Below, piece after piece: positions 33,990 to 42,252 of a DNA stretch of 64,000 nt. The DNA lies in assembly GCF_010747475.1 (NCBI RefSeq), contig NZ_VSLZ01000002.1, positions 310,001 to 374,000 of the forward strand, given 5' to 3'. A model generated the notes under the pieces. It made no database searches. It had not been told where the DNA came from and was given only the letters and a program-made list of their open reading frames with translations. Each line of letters opens with the position of its first letter. Position 1 is the stretch's first letter. Both the position numbers and the translations under genes were made by a program. This DNA is from Halorussus sp. MSC15.2 (GTDB lineage: Archaea > Halobacteriota > Halobacteria > Halobacteriales > Haladaptataceae).

Positions 33990-35120
33990 ATGGAGCGTCC
34001 GGTCGCCGAGATACGGGGGAGAGCGGTCGAACTCTCGACCGGCGAGGTGACCGGCGCGGTCGGCGACTCCGTGACGGTCCTGCCGGTCGTGGTCGCGGTG
34101 TCGTCGCTGACCGACCTCCGACTTCCCGTCCTCCTGCTGTGGTTCGGCGCGTTTCAGGTCGTCTGGGGCGTCCGGTACGGTGCGCCCGTCTCGGTCGAAC
34201 CGATGAAGGCGCTCGCGGCGCTGGTCATCGCCGGGTCGCTGACGGTGCCCGAACTCGCGGCGGCCGGGACGCTCGCCGGCGGGGTTCTGCTCGCGCTCGG
34301 AACGGCGGGCGCACTCGGTGCACTCGCCGAGCGCATCGACCCGTCCGTCATCCGCGGCGTCCAGTTGGCCGTCGCGCTGGTCCTCCTCCGGACCGGCTTC
34401 GAACTCGGTGCCGGGGCACCGAAGACCGCGCTCGCGGCCGGAGCCGTCGGGGTCGCGGTCGTCGCACTGGGCCGTCCGCGGGCCAGCGCGCTGGTCGTCC
34501 TCGCGTTCGGGGTCGCGCTCGCCGCCGCCGAGACGGGCGCGCCGAGTTTCGCGGTGCCGGAGTTCGGCGGGAGCGCCGGTGCGCTCGCACTGGGACTGGC
34601 CGAGTTCGACCCGACGACGAACGCGCTCACCGCGACCGGCGCGCAACTGGCGATGACGATAGGCAACGCCGCGGTGGCTACCTCGCTCCTGCTGGGCGAC
34701 CTCTACGACGCCGACGTGTCGCCCGACGAACTGGCGACGAGCATGGGTGCGATGAACTTGGTCGCGGTTCCGCTGGGCGCGCTCCCGATGTGCCACGGGA
34801 GCGGCGGCGTGGCGGGCAAGCACGCCTTCGGTGCCAGAACCGCGGGCGCGAATCTGGTCCTCGGCGGACTCTACGCGGCGGCCGCGCTGGTCGCAGTCGA
34901 TTTGGTCGCGGCGTTCCCGATGGCCGCGCTCGGGGTCGTTCTCGCGCTGGTCGCGGTGGAGTTGGGCAAAGCGAGTCTGACCACCGACACGCTCGCGCTT
35001 ACCGTCGGCGTCGGCGTCCTCGGCGCGGCGACGAACGTCGGATTGGCGTTCGTGGTGGGCATCGCGGTGTCCGTGGTGGTGAGACGGACTCGATTCCGGC
35101 GTTTCCTCGATAAGTTATAA
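33990..35120 (+). CDS. MOT1-type sulfate/molybdate transporter
   Basis: A 376-residue membrane protein with about ten helices. The family hallmarks of the SLC26-related MOT1 type are seen: PMCHGSGGVAGKHAFGARTAGANLVLGGLY near residue 265 and an earlier VGDSVTVLPVVVAVSSLT. MOT1 proteins import molybdate or sulfate. ATG at 33990 is chosen because a TATA-like CCTAAG (about 33958-33963) lies about 28 bases upstream. Independent of the downstream oxidase gene, which has its own promoter. Confidence 0.85.
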   Translation: MERPVAEIRGRAVELSTGEVTGAVGDSVTVLPVVVAVSSLTDLRLPVLLLWFGAFQVVWGVRYGAPVSVEPMKALAALVIAGSLTVPELAAAGTLAGGVLLALGTAGALGALAERIDPSVIRGVQLAVALVLLRTGFELGAGAPKTALAAGAVGVAVVALGRPRASALVVLAFGVALAAAETGAPSFAVPEFGGSAGALALGLAEFDPTTNALTATGAQLAMTIGNAAVATSLLLGDLYDADVSPDELATSMGAMNLVAVPLGALPMCHGSGGVAGKHAFGARTAGANLVLGGLYAAAALVAVDLVAAFPMAALGVVLALVAVELGKASLTTDTLALTVGVGVLGAATNVGLAFVVGIAVSVVVRRTRFRRFLDKL

Positions 35121-35144
35121 CAACCCACACTCCGACCTCCCACC

Positions 35145-36380
35145 ATGGACGACCCCTCAGAGGCCTACGGTCCGAATCGCCAGCGCGAGGTGTACGCCGG
35201 CGGGATGCTCGCAGACCGGCGGCCCGAACTCCCGACCGACCCGGAGGAACTCCGCGCGGAGGCCATGGACGCGCTCTCGGAGGAGGCCTCCGCCTACGTC
35301 GTCGGGAGCGCGGGCGGCGAGGACACCGCCGACCAGAACCGCGAGGCGTTCCGACGGTGGCGCATCGTGCCCCGAATGCTGCGGGACGTGGCCGAACGCG
35401 ACCTCTCGGTCGAAGTTCTGGACCAACGACTCCCCGTGCCGGTCCTGCTCGCGCCGGTCGGCGTCCAGTCCATCATCCACGAGGGCGGCGAACTCGCCAG
35501 CGCCCGGGCCGCCAGCGACGTCGGCGTCCCGTTCGTCTCCAGTTCCGCGGCGTCGGCCACGATGGAGGACGTGGCCGAGGAGTTGGACGACGCGACCGGG
35601 TGGTTCCAACTCTACCCGAGCGCCGACTCCGAGGTGACCGAGAGCTTCGTGAATCGCGCGGAAGACGCGGGCTACGAGGCCATCGTAATCACCCTCGACA
35701 CGCCGACGATGGGGTGGCGCGAGCGCGACGTTGCCAACGCCTACCTGCCGTTCCTCGACGGCGAGGGCGTGGCGAACTACCTCTCGGACCCGGCGTTCCG
35801 CGATTCGCTCGATGCCCCGCCGGAGGAGGACGAACAGGGCGCGCTCTGGCAGTTCATCGAGCAGTTCGGTGACCTCTCGATGGACTGGGAGACCGTGGAG
35901 CGCGTCCGGGAAGCGACCGACCTCCCGGTGATTCTGAAGGGCATCCTCCATCCAGAGGACGCCCGCGAAGCGGTCCGCCGGGGCGTGGACGGCGTGGTCG
36001 TCTCGAATCACGGCGGCCGACAGGTGGACGGCGCACTCTCGGCCATCGAGGCGTTGCCTCGGGTCGTGTCCGCAGTCGAAGACGCGCGGGCCGCGAGCGA
36101 CGCCGCCGGGGACGAACGGCCGGACGGCGACGAGTTCGCAGTCCTGTTCGACAGCGGAATCCGGCGCGGTGCGGACGCCATCAAGGCCATCGCGCTGGGC
36201 GCGGACGCGGTCCTGCTCGGGCGGCCGTACGTCTACGGACTGGCAATCGACGGCGAGGACGGGGTTCGGGAGGTTGTCCGGAACTTCCTCGCGGACTTCG
36301 ACCTTACGCTGGCGCTGAGTGGTCGAGATAGCGTATCTGAACTCAGCAAATCCGTGGTCTCGAGATGGATAGCTGACTGA
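35145..36380 (+). CDS. FMN-dependent alpha-hydroxy acid oxidase (lactate oxidase-like), 3' end probably replaced
   Basis: A 411-residue TIM-barrel FMN enzyme: GSAGGEDTADQNREAF, LPVPVLLAPVGVQSIIHEGGE, WFQLYPSAD, VILKGILHPEDAREAVRRGVDGVVVSNHGGRQVDGA (active-site His in SNHGG) and LFDSGIRRGADAIKAIALGADAVLLGRP. It oxidises L-lactate or a similar hydroxy acid. The last ~18 codons (LSGRDSVSELSKSVVSRW) have AT-richer codon use, and a related GC-rich tail (IGQDSVAELDESVLVERD) lies at 39620-39673. An inserted islet probably replaced the native 3' end. Confidence 0.88.
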   Translation: MDDPSEAYGPNRQREVYAGGMLADRRPELPTDPEELRAEAMDALSEEASAYVVGSAGGEDTADQNREAFRRWRIVPRMLRDVAERDLSVEVLDQRLPVPVLLAPVGVQSIIHEGGELASARAASDVGVPFVSSSAASATMEDVAEELDDATGWFQLYPSADSEVTESFVNRAEDAGYEAIVITLDTPTMGWRERDVANAYLPFLDGEGVANYLSDPAFRDSLDAPPEEDEQGALWQFIEQFGDLSMDWETVERVREATDLPVILKGILHPEDAREAVRRGVDGVVVSNHGGRQVDGALSAIEALPRVVSAVEDARAASDAAGDERPDGDEFAVLFDSGIRRGADAIKAIALGADAVLLGRPYVYGLAIDGEDGVREVVRNFLADFDLTLALSGRDSVSELSKSVVSRWIAD

Positions 36381-36385
36381 TTTCA

Positions 36386-37171
36386 TCACTTTGAAACCGA
36401 CTGTAACTTCCTTGATCGCCGCTGGTAGCGTTTGTACGTTCGCTTGCCCCAATCGAGGGCGAGTCGGTGATGAGAAGTCAGCAACGTGCTAACACCATCG
36501 TAACTTTGTAGCAGAACGGCTACTCGCGATCGATTGTTCTTTTGTAATAGAAACAGAGCAAATGGTATTTCCGAGGGGGCCTCACAGACAGTTACGAATC
36601 GTTTGTTTATTATTTCAGAAAATTTAGCACGATCGGTAGACAACAAACGCTTTATACACGGTGATGTGAGGGTGAACTCCGCAGAAAGATCGTCTTCAGT
36701 TATTGCCTCGTAATAGAACTGAATGGATTGGTCGAGAATCAATGGCGACATTACTTCGATGGTGTCTGCACCACAAATATAGTTACGTAGATGACGAAGT
36801 GGTGCGTCCGGCTCGCTCTTCTTCGGTCGGACGACAGTTACATTTTGAAAGAATGCAGTCGAAAGCTCATCTGTATTTCTTCCTGTTTGAAGTGAATCAC
36901 CGCATTCAATGATGCCCTCGATTTGCTGTCGCGTCTGGACGAGTTCTCGGTAAGCGAGTCGTCCGAGTGCCGTGGCCCCATATCCCTCACTGGTCCGTTT
37001 AGCTGCACGTACCGTTTCTAACTCTCGTACTGCTCTGTCTACCGTTGAACGTGGTGACCCTGTTCTTTCAATTAGTTCCGCCTTTGACTTCCGCTCACCG
37101 AGAAGTGAGTTTAGATACCGTTGTCGCTTGATTAGGGTAAGAAGGACGTCATCTGTATTTGTCGGGACCAT
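36386..37171 (-). CDS. HTH transcriptional regulator of the islet
   Basis: A 261-residue protein. Residues 8-75 are a winged helix (LLTLIKRQRYLNSLLGERKSKAELIERTGSPRSTVDRAVRELE), and the remainder (DAPLRHLRNYICGADTIEVMSPLILDQSIQFYYEAI...) is a ligand-like domain found in haloarchaeal FilR1/DUF1724-type regulators. ATG at 37171 is used; a TTTAAG element lies about 40 bases upstream. The gene is AT-rich relative to the chromosome. It is divergent from the Tat-exported protein gene and may control it. Confidence 0.8.
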   Translation of the reverse strand: MVPTNTDDVLLTLIKRQRYLNSLLGERKSKAELIERTGSPRSTVDRAVRELETVRAAKRTSEGYGATALGRLAYRELVQTRQQIEGIIECGDSLQTGRNTDELSTAFFQNVTVVRPKKSEPDAPLRHLRNYICGADTIEVMSPLILDQSIQFYYEAITEDDLSAEFTLTSPCIKRLLSTDRAKFSEIINKRFVTVCEAPSEIPFALFLLQKNNRSRVAVLLQSYDGVSTLLTSHHRLALDWGKRTYKRYQRRSRKLQSVSK

Positions 37172-37297
37172 AGGAAAGGATAATACATTGACATCACTTA
37201 ATTCCACTGACTTAAATAGTGCAAGGTTTTAAGTAATATGACTTGCCCCCAGATAATTTGGCCACTAGTTTAGCAAAAATATATCGGGAGGTAAGGT

Positions 37298-37321
37298 ATG
37301 GCTGGGTATCTAAACCCATGA
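37298..37321 (+). CDS. Seven-codon leader ORF before the SH3-like protein
   Basis: ATG 37298 encodes MAGYLNP and ends at TGA 37319-37321, overlapping the ATG of the next gene (ATGA). GGAGGT at 37287-37292 gives it a strong Shine-Dalgarno with 5-base spacing. It could couple translation of the downstream gene. The peptide itself is probably not functional. Confidence 0.35.
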   Translation: MAGYLNP

Positions 37322-37698
37322 ACAACGAGAATAATAGCAGTCGACGGGAAGTTCTGCGAACCGTTGGTGTCGCTACGGTTGGGCTCGCTGCCACCGTTCC
37401 TGCAAGTGCTCGGAAGGTTACCGAATCGGACTCACCGCCCTTGTCGCCCAACTACTACGATGGCCAACGCGTCACAGACGGAAACGACGACGGGTACGTC
37501 TCCATCTACAACCAACCCGACACGGACACCTTCGACCAGACTCACGACGGAGACGCGTACAACGACCCATTCGGAACTGCACAGGGAAGTGCAGTTACTG
37601 ACTCCGAATCCGGCGTTGAGTTCGTAGAAGTTGACTGGGATGCCGGTCTAAGCGGGTGGACACCGAAAAACGGACTGTCTCCAGTTAACACCTACTAG
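37318..37698 (+). CDS. Tat-exported SH3-like domain protein
   Basis: A 126-residue secreted protein. Residues 1-32 are a Tat signal (SSRREVLRTVGVATVGLAATVPASA). The mature part, DGYVSIYNQPDTDTFDQ ... VEFVEVDWDAGLSGWTPKNGLSPV, has the strand spacing of a bacterial SH3-like domain, usually a wall- or surface-binding module. ATG at 37318 overlaps the small leader ORF. AT-rich codon use marks it as acquired. Surface attachment is inferred. Confidence 0.7.
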   Translation: MNNENNSSRREVLRTVGVATVGLAATVPASARKVTESDSPPLSPNYYDGQRVTDGNDDGYVSIYNQPDTDTFDQTHDGDAYNDPFGTAQGSAVTDSESGVEFVEVDWDAGLSGWTPKNGLSPVNTY

Positions 37699-37847
37699 AT
37701 AGTAGGCCTAACACTTCATTATATTTTGGTAAGGACTGCATAGGCGCCGCTATGTTTGTGTAAAATTGCCATATTTTTAGGCCATATTTCCTCCCTGTAT
37801 GCTAAGTTTAGCAACTGTTTTATGGTAGGAATTGAAACCTATGTCGT

Positions 37848-38741
37848 ATGCAGAAGCGCACTACGACGCTGTATGTGGCATTCTTTTTGCTTGTAGCTAC
37901 TGCAGCGTTCACCGTTCTTTCGGTTACAGCTCAACCGACTGCATCGATTGAGAATCCCGACTATACAGTGACAGAAGGGGACCAATTCTCGGTTGATGGT
38001 CAGACATACAATGTGACCGATGTCTCGGCACGGATCTCCAAAGGTGAACTCGTCCGTTCAGCAACGGCAAAGTGGGTGAACGCATCCGCACGATACACCG
38101 AGACGTGGGCAAACAATTCCACAATTTCGTACCAAAACAACTCGTACCGTGTGTTGATTCCCAACCAGTCGAAACCGTCTGCGGTGACGCTCCGCGAGAT
38201 TCAGCAACTCGGTAACGATACGACGACGGTGGAGCAGGAGGGGCAAACGTTCGTCATTACCAATGGTAGCGATGGTAATAGAACGCTAGTTCCCATAAAG
38301 GAGTACAAGCGCCAGCAGTTCGGTGAACCCGAAACAAAGCGACTGACCACCGGCGGTACGATACAGTATAAAGACAACAGCACCTCTGTCACGAACATCA
38401 CCCGCGATAGCGTCAAAATCGTGTGGACTGCACCACGAACGAATACTGTGAAGTTCGGTGAGACAACGGCGGTGAAGACGACACTTATCCGCGGTGGCGT
38501 GCCCACAGAGATGCAGTTCCCTGCAGGAGGGAATAACGTAACCCTAAACGGAAAGACGTACACATCCCACTACCCGAACAACAGCACGCTCGTACTCTCC
38601 GACCAACCGTCAAAGTACCAATCGGCACTCAACGCTGTTAATCACAGGAACGAACGTATTGCCGGTATCTGGGGCGTACTTATCCTCAGTATGCTTGCCA
38701 CGATACTTCTCACGGGTCTTGCGTTCCTTCCAAACAAATAA
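37848..38741 (+). CDS. Double-anchored surface protein with N-glycosylation sites
   Basis: A 297-residue protein: an N-terminal signal/anchor (residues 6-28, LYVAFFLLVATAAFTVLSVTA), a beta-rich extracellular domain with many N-x-S/T sequons (NVT, NAS, NNST, NNS), and a C-terminal transmembrane helix (IWGVLILSMLATILLTGLAFL). The domain reads like a repeated short module (YTVTEGDQFSVDGQTYNVTDV; VTLNGKTYTSHYPN). No family recognised. It lies beside the rhomboid gene, which could release its extracellular part; that is inference. Confidence 0.7.
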   Translation: MQKRTTTLYVAFFLLVATAAFTVLSVTAQPTASIENPDYTVTEGDQFSVDGQTYNVTDVSARISKGELVRSATAKWVNASARYTETWANNSTISYQNNSYRVLIPNQSKPSAVTLREIQQLGNDTTTVEQEGQTFVITNGSDGNRTLVPIKEYKRQQFGEPETKRLTTGGTIQYKDNSTSVTNITRDSVKIVWTAPRTNTVKFGETTAVKTTLIRGGVPTEMQFPAGGNNVTLNGKTYTSHYPNNSTLVLSDQPSKYQSALNAVNHRNERIAGIWGVLILSMLATILLTGLAFLPNK

Positions 38742-38742
38742 C

Positions 38743-39519
38743 TCACACTTCTGCGGTCCTTCGTCGCACGGCTTCTGCGAGAATCAGACCACCCACGACC
38801 CCACCCGCATGAGCAAAGATGTTCGTGTTAGTGGTGACCGGACTCGGCGGAAAGAGGAGGTTCGCGAACCCGATACAAAATGCACCGATAAGAACGATGA
38901 GAACTACGTCCGGAGATGTATTTGGCCACGTCTGCGAAGCAAGGCCGACCAAGGAAAAGCAAAGTCCGAAGACAGGCACTCCGAGCAACATCAAGTCCGA
39001 GCGACGACCGTATCGGACAGCGAGAAGCATTACAATGCTGGACACTATGAGTGTAATGATATAAGCAGCCGCCTCGTCGCTAAAACGATTGCTCACCATT
39101 TCCGACAGAATAGCGAGGAGAAAGCCGAGGAACCCTGCGACGATACTTGAGAAGCCGTACGTAACGACGTGACGGCCCGGAAGAAATAGGTAAAACGTAG
39201 CGATGTTCACGCTGGACGTGAATAGCGGAAGCACGAAGAGAAGAAGAACGTAAGTCCTCCGAAACCACGTCAGGTTGTCGGAACGGCGACAAAGCAAATA
39301 GGTCACCAGCGCTCCGAAGGAGTACCCGAGGAGATTAGCAAAGAGGTGTTCATTGGAGAGGTGGACGAAAGACGAGGTGAAAATGGGTATTGGTCGCGGA
39401 TGCTGAACAAAGAGGACGAGCGAGTACCGGAGTTGCTTGGTAAACAAATGGTGAACGACGAGGAGTGCTGCCGGGACAGCTAGTAGCATCGTGACATTTA
39501 CTACCTTGCTCAGCCGCAT
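38743..39519 (-). CDS. Rhomboid-family intramembrane serine protease
   Basis: A 258-residue protein with six to seven helices. The rhomboid residues are present: HxxxN in SNEHLFANLLGYSF (about 55-68), the catalytic Ser within GFSSIVAGFLGFLL (about 142) and the His in FAHAGGVVGGL (near residue 238). The usual GASG is GFSS here, so activity should be tested. It is convergent with and ends one base after the surface protein gene, making that protein a plausible substrate. Confidence 0.8.
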   Translation of the reverse strand: MRLSKVVNVTMLLAVPAALLVVHHLFTKQLRYSLVLFVQHPRPIPIFTSSFVHLSNEHLFANLLGYSFGALVTYLLCRRSDNLTWFRRTYVLLLFVLPLFTSSVNIATFYLFLPGRHVVTYGFSSIVAGFLGFLLAILSEMVSNRFSDEAAAYIITLIVSSIVMLLAVRYGRRSDLMLLGVPVFGLCFSLVGLASQTWPNTSPDVVLIVLIGAFCIGFANLLFPPSPVTTNTNIFAHAGGVVGGLILAEAVRRRTAEV

Positions 39520-39599
39520 TTCTACATTATACTAACAGCTCTACAATAAACATATTTTCCTGTTTCTGTTACGGCTATATCTGGTAACCGAGAGTCACC

Positions 39600-39673
39600 C
39601 TTTGGAACGAGAAGAGATCGGACAGGATTCGGTCGCGGAATTGGACGAATCGGTGCTGGTCGAGCGCGATTGA
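39600..39673 (+). pseudogene. Displaced 3' fragment of the lactate oxidase gene
   Basis: In frame to TGA 39671-39673 the DNA encodes PLEREEIGQDSVAELDESVL, then VERD, GC-rich and host-like, with no start codon of its own. IGQDSVAELDESVLVERD aligns with the present C-terminus SGRDSVSELSKSVVSRW of the oxidase at 35145-36380. It looks like the original tail left behind when the islet entered. DNA-level identity is low, so the islet must have supplied a diverged replacement end. Confidence 0.5.
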
Positions 39674-39747
39674 CCGACTGTGAACTACGTCCCGAATACC
39701 GACCGACGACCCATTGTTTGACGGTCCGCCGGTCCTTCGTCCCGAAC

Positions 39748-41187
39748 ATGAACCTTCACTGGCACCGACGGGACCTCCGGGTCGCGGACAACCGCGCGCT
39801 GGCCGAGGCAGTCGCCGGTGGCGAGTCCGTACTGCCGGTGTTCGTCTTCGACCCCCAGATTCTCGCCCACGCGAGTCCGCCGCGCGTGGCCGTCCTGCTC
39901 GACGCGCTCGAATCGCTCCGGGCCGACTACCGCGAGTTGGGCGGCGACCTGCTCGTGACTCGCGGTGACCCACGCGAGGAACTCCCCCGACTCGCCGACG
40001 AGTACGACGCCGACGCCGTCTTCTGGAACCGCGACTACTCCGGGTTGGCGGCCGAACGCGACAGCGAGGTCCGTCTCGCGCTCGACGACGCCGGGGTCTC
40101 GCGGGCGGCCTACCACGACGAACTCCTCCACGAACCCGGCACGATTCGGACGAACGAGGGCGAACATTACTCGGTGTTCACGTACTTCTGGAAGAAGTGG
40201 CGCGACCGGGAGAAAGACGCGCCGTTCGCCCCGCCCGAGGCGGGGCAAGTCGTCGGTTCTGAGCGAATCGACGCAGCGGAGCGAGTGACCGACCTCCCGT
40301 CGCTGGCCGACCTCGGCTTCGAGGAACCGGAGGCCGGGGTTCCTTCCGCCGGGACCGAGGCCGCTCGCGACCGACTCCGGGAGTTCTGCGAGGAGACCAT
40401 CTTCGGGTACGCCGAGGACCGCGACTACCCCGCGAAGGACGCGACTTCGCGGCTCTCGGTCCACCTCAAGTGGGGGACTATCGGCGTCCGGGAGGTCTGG
40501 GAAGCGACCGAGGAGGCCGCCCAGCGCGCGGACGGCGACCCCGACGAGGAGGGGAGCGAGGCCGCGTCGGTCGAGGAGTTCCAGCGCCAACTCGCGTGGC
40601 GGGAGTTCTACGCGCACGTCCTCTCGGCCCGCCCGGACGTGGTGACTCGAAACTACAGGGAGTACGAGAACGACATCGACTGGCGGGACGACGACGAGGC
40701 CCTGCGAGCGTGGAAGGAGGGCCGGACGGGCTACCCCATCGTGGACGCCGCGATGCGCCAACTCCGGGAGGAAGCGTGGATGCACAACCGCCTCCGGATG
40801 GTCGTCGCCTCGTTCCTCACGAAGGACCTGTTGCTCGACTGGCGCGAAGGGTACGACTGGTTCCGCGAGAGACTCGCGGACCACGACACCGCCAACGACA
40901 CCGGCGGGTGGCAGTGGGCCGCCTCGACCGGAACCGACGCCCAACCGTACTTCCGCGTGTTCAACCCCATGACACAGGGTGAACGGTACGACCCCGACGC
41001 GGAGTTCATCGAGCGCTACGTCCCCGAACTCGCCGACGCGAGCGCCGAGGAGGTTCACGGCTGGCACGAACTCGACCCGGACGAGCGCGAACGAGTCGCG
41101 TCCGAGTACCCCGCGCCGGTCGTGGACCACGCCGAGCGACGGGAGGCGGCGATTGCGATGTTCGAGGACGCGCGCGGCGACGAGTGA
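39748..41187 (+). CDS. phr: Deoxyribodipyrimidine photolyase
   Basis: A 479-residue DNA photolyase that uses blue light to repair cyclobutane pyrimidine dimers, central for a sun-exposed halophile. The N-terminal antenna domain begins LHWHRRDLRVADNRALAEA; the C-terminal FAD domain has RLSVHLKWGTIGVREVW, FQRQLAWREFYAHVL, YPIVDAAMRQLREEAWMHNRLRMVVASFLTKDLLLDWREG and GGWQWAASTGTDAQPYFRVFNP, the conserved CPD-photolyase core. ATG at 39748 precedes MNLHWH. Nothing links it to the islet on its left. Confidence 0.95.
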   Translation: MNLHWHRRDLRVADNRALAEAVAGGESVLPVFVFDPQILAHASPPRVAVLLDALESLRADYRELGGDLLVTRGDPREELPRLADEYDADAVFWNRDYSGLAAERDSEVRLALDDAGVSRAAYHDELLHEPGTIRTNEGEHYSVFTYFWKKWRDREKDAPFAPPEAGQVVGSERIDAAERVTDLPSLADLGFEEPEAGVPSAGTEAARDRLREFCEETIFGYAEDRDYPAKDATSRLSVHLKWGTIGVREVWEATEEAAQRADGDPDEEGSEAASVEEFQRQLAWREFYAHVLSARPDVVTRNYREYENDIDWRDDDEALRAWKEGRTGYPIVDAAMRQLREEAWMHNRLRMVVASFLTKDLLLDWREGYDWFRERLADHDTANDTGGWQWAASTGTDAQPYFRVFNPMTQGERYDPDAEFIERYVPELADASAEEVHGWHELDPDERERVASEYPAPVVDHAERREAAIAMFEDARGDE

Positions 41188-41229
41188 GCGTCGCTGCTCG
41201 CCGGAGGGTCCGTGTTCGCCGGAGGAACC

Positions 41230-41712
41230 TCACTCGCCGAAGGGGTCCTCGAAGTCGTTCCGGACGAAGTACCGGACCCAGTTGCCGTAGGTGCGGTCGC
41301 TCACGTCGCCCGCCACCTGCTCGTACCGGACCTGCCCGTCGGTGTCCACGACGTAGGTACCGGCGACGCCGGTCAGACCGTGACTGGTCTGCTCGGTCCC
41401 GCTGTACTGCTCGGCGACGTCGCCGTCCGGGTCGGCGAGCAACTGGAAGTTGTAGTCGAACCGGTCGCGCATCTCGACCAGTTTCGGTAGCTCGCTCGTC
41501 ACAACGGGGAGGACGTCCACGCCCTCGTTGAACCGGAGGTCCTCGTACACCCTGCTGAAGGTCGCCAACTGCTCGGCGCAGAAACTACACCAGTAGCCGC
41601 GGTTTATCAGGACTATCGTCGGGCCGGTTTCGAGCGTCTCTTCGAGCGATACCTCGCCGCCGGACGTGCTTTCGAGTGTGAACTCGGGCGCCTCGGAGCC
41701 TTCGAGTGGCAT
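41230..41712 (-). CDS. Peroxiredoxin/thioredoxin-like thiol protein
   Basis: A 160-residue AhpC/TSA-type protein: APEFTLESTSGGEVSLEE ... IVLINRGYWCSFCAEQLATF, with the reactive pair CSFC (residues 42-45) and the downstream DPDGDVAEQYSG and VDTDGQVRYEQVAGDV. It reduces peroxides or disulfides. The CxxC and WCSFC rather than a single peroxidatic Cys suggest a Bcp-like or thioredoxin-like role. It ends 40 bases after the stop of the convergent photolyase gene. Confidence 0.85.
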   Translation of the reverse strand: MPLEGSEAPEFTLESTSGGEVSLEETLETGPTIVLINRGYWCSFCAEQLATFSRVYEDLRFNEGVDVLPVVTSELPKLVEMRDRFDYNFQLLADPDGDVAEQYSGTEQTSHGLTGVAGTYVVDTDGQVRYEQVAGDVSDRTYGNWVRYFVRNDFEDPFGE

Positions 41713-41826
41713 GGGTGCAGGTAGGACACTCGATTCAAAGCGACTTGCGGCCGCGGTCGGACTGACCGGCAGCGGACTGTCGCCGTCGGAAGTACGGACC
41801 GGCGGCGACGAATCGCCTCGATGCGC

Positions 41827-42057
41827 TCAGTCGCCGAGCGAAAGGACGAACCGGAGTCCGATAGAGGCGACGACCGCGGCGGCCTTGAACAAAAGGAGGG
41901 CGGTCAGTACCGCCGCGACGGGGAGCAGGAGGGTCTCGATTCGCTGCCAGTCGCGACCGAGCGCCATGGACGCGAACGCGAGACCGAGGAGACAGACCAC
42001 GAGTATCGCCAACGCGAGACGGACGAAGCCGGGGTTGTTGCGGAGATATCGTCTCAT
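41827..42057 (-). CDS. Small two-helix membrane protein
   Basis: A 76-residue protein, MRRYLRNNPGFVRLALAILVVCLLGLAF..., with two hydrophobic helices. ATG at 42057 is chosen because ATATTTTTATG (42079-42092) lies about 29 bases upstream. No family recognised. Confidence 0.6.
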   Translation of the reverse strand: MRRYLRNNPGFVRLALAILVVCLLGLAFASMALGRDWQRIETLLLPVAAVLTALLLFKAAAVVASIGLRFVLSLGD

Positions 42058-42252
42058 ACTCGTCCGCTCTCTGCGGGAGCATAAAAATATTGTCTCCTTT
42101 ACCATTCTGGCCGACGGACCGGCATCGAGTGCCGGGAATAGGGGTCCCACTAGCGTCCGGAATGTCTGTCTGCGAACCCGCATATCGCCGATTCGACCAC
42201 TCGCTTAAAGCTTAACCCCGTGGCCGTTGCCGCGAGAGACGGGGGAAAGCAG

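Larger units (their letters stand above)
36306..39606. mobile_element. AT-rich accessory islet inserted at the 3' end of the lactate oxidase gene
   Basis: Base composition and codon use change from GC-rich host sequence to AT-rich from about 36.31 kb to about 39.6 kb. Four genes lie inside: an HTH regulator, a Tat-exported SH3-like protein, a surface-anchored protein and a rhomboid. No integrase or IS is recognised. The left end is within the oxidase gene; past the right end a short GC-rich frame resembling that gene's normal C-terminus remains. Boundaries are approximate. Confidence 0.65.

Noticed and set aside
41666-42208. Plus-strand 180-codon frame over the thiol protein and small membrane gene
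   Set aside because: Ser/Arg/Thr-rich shadow of two real minus-strand genes.
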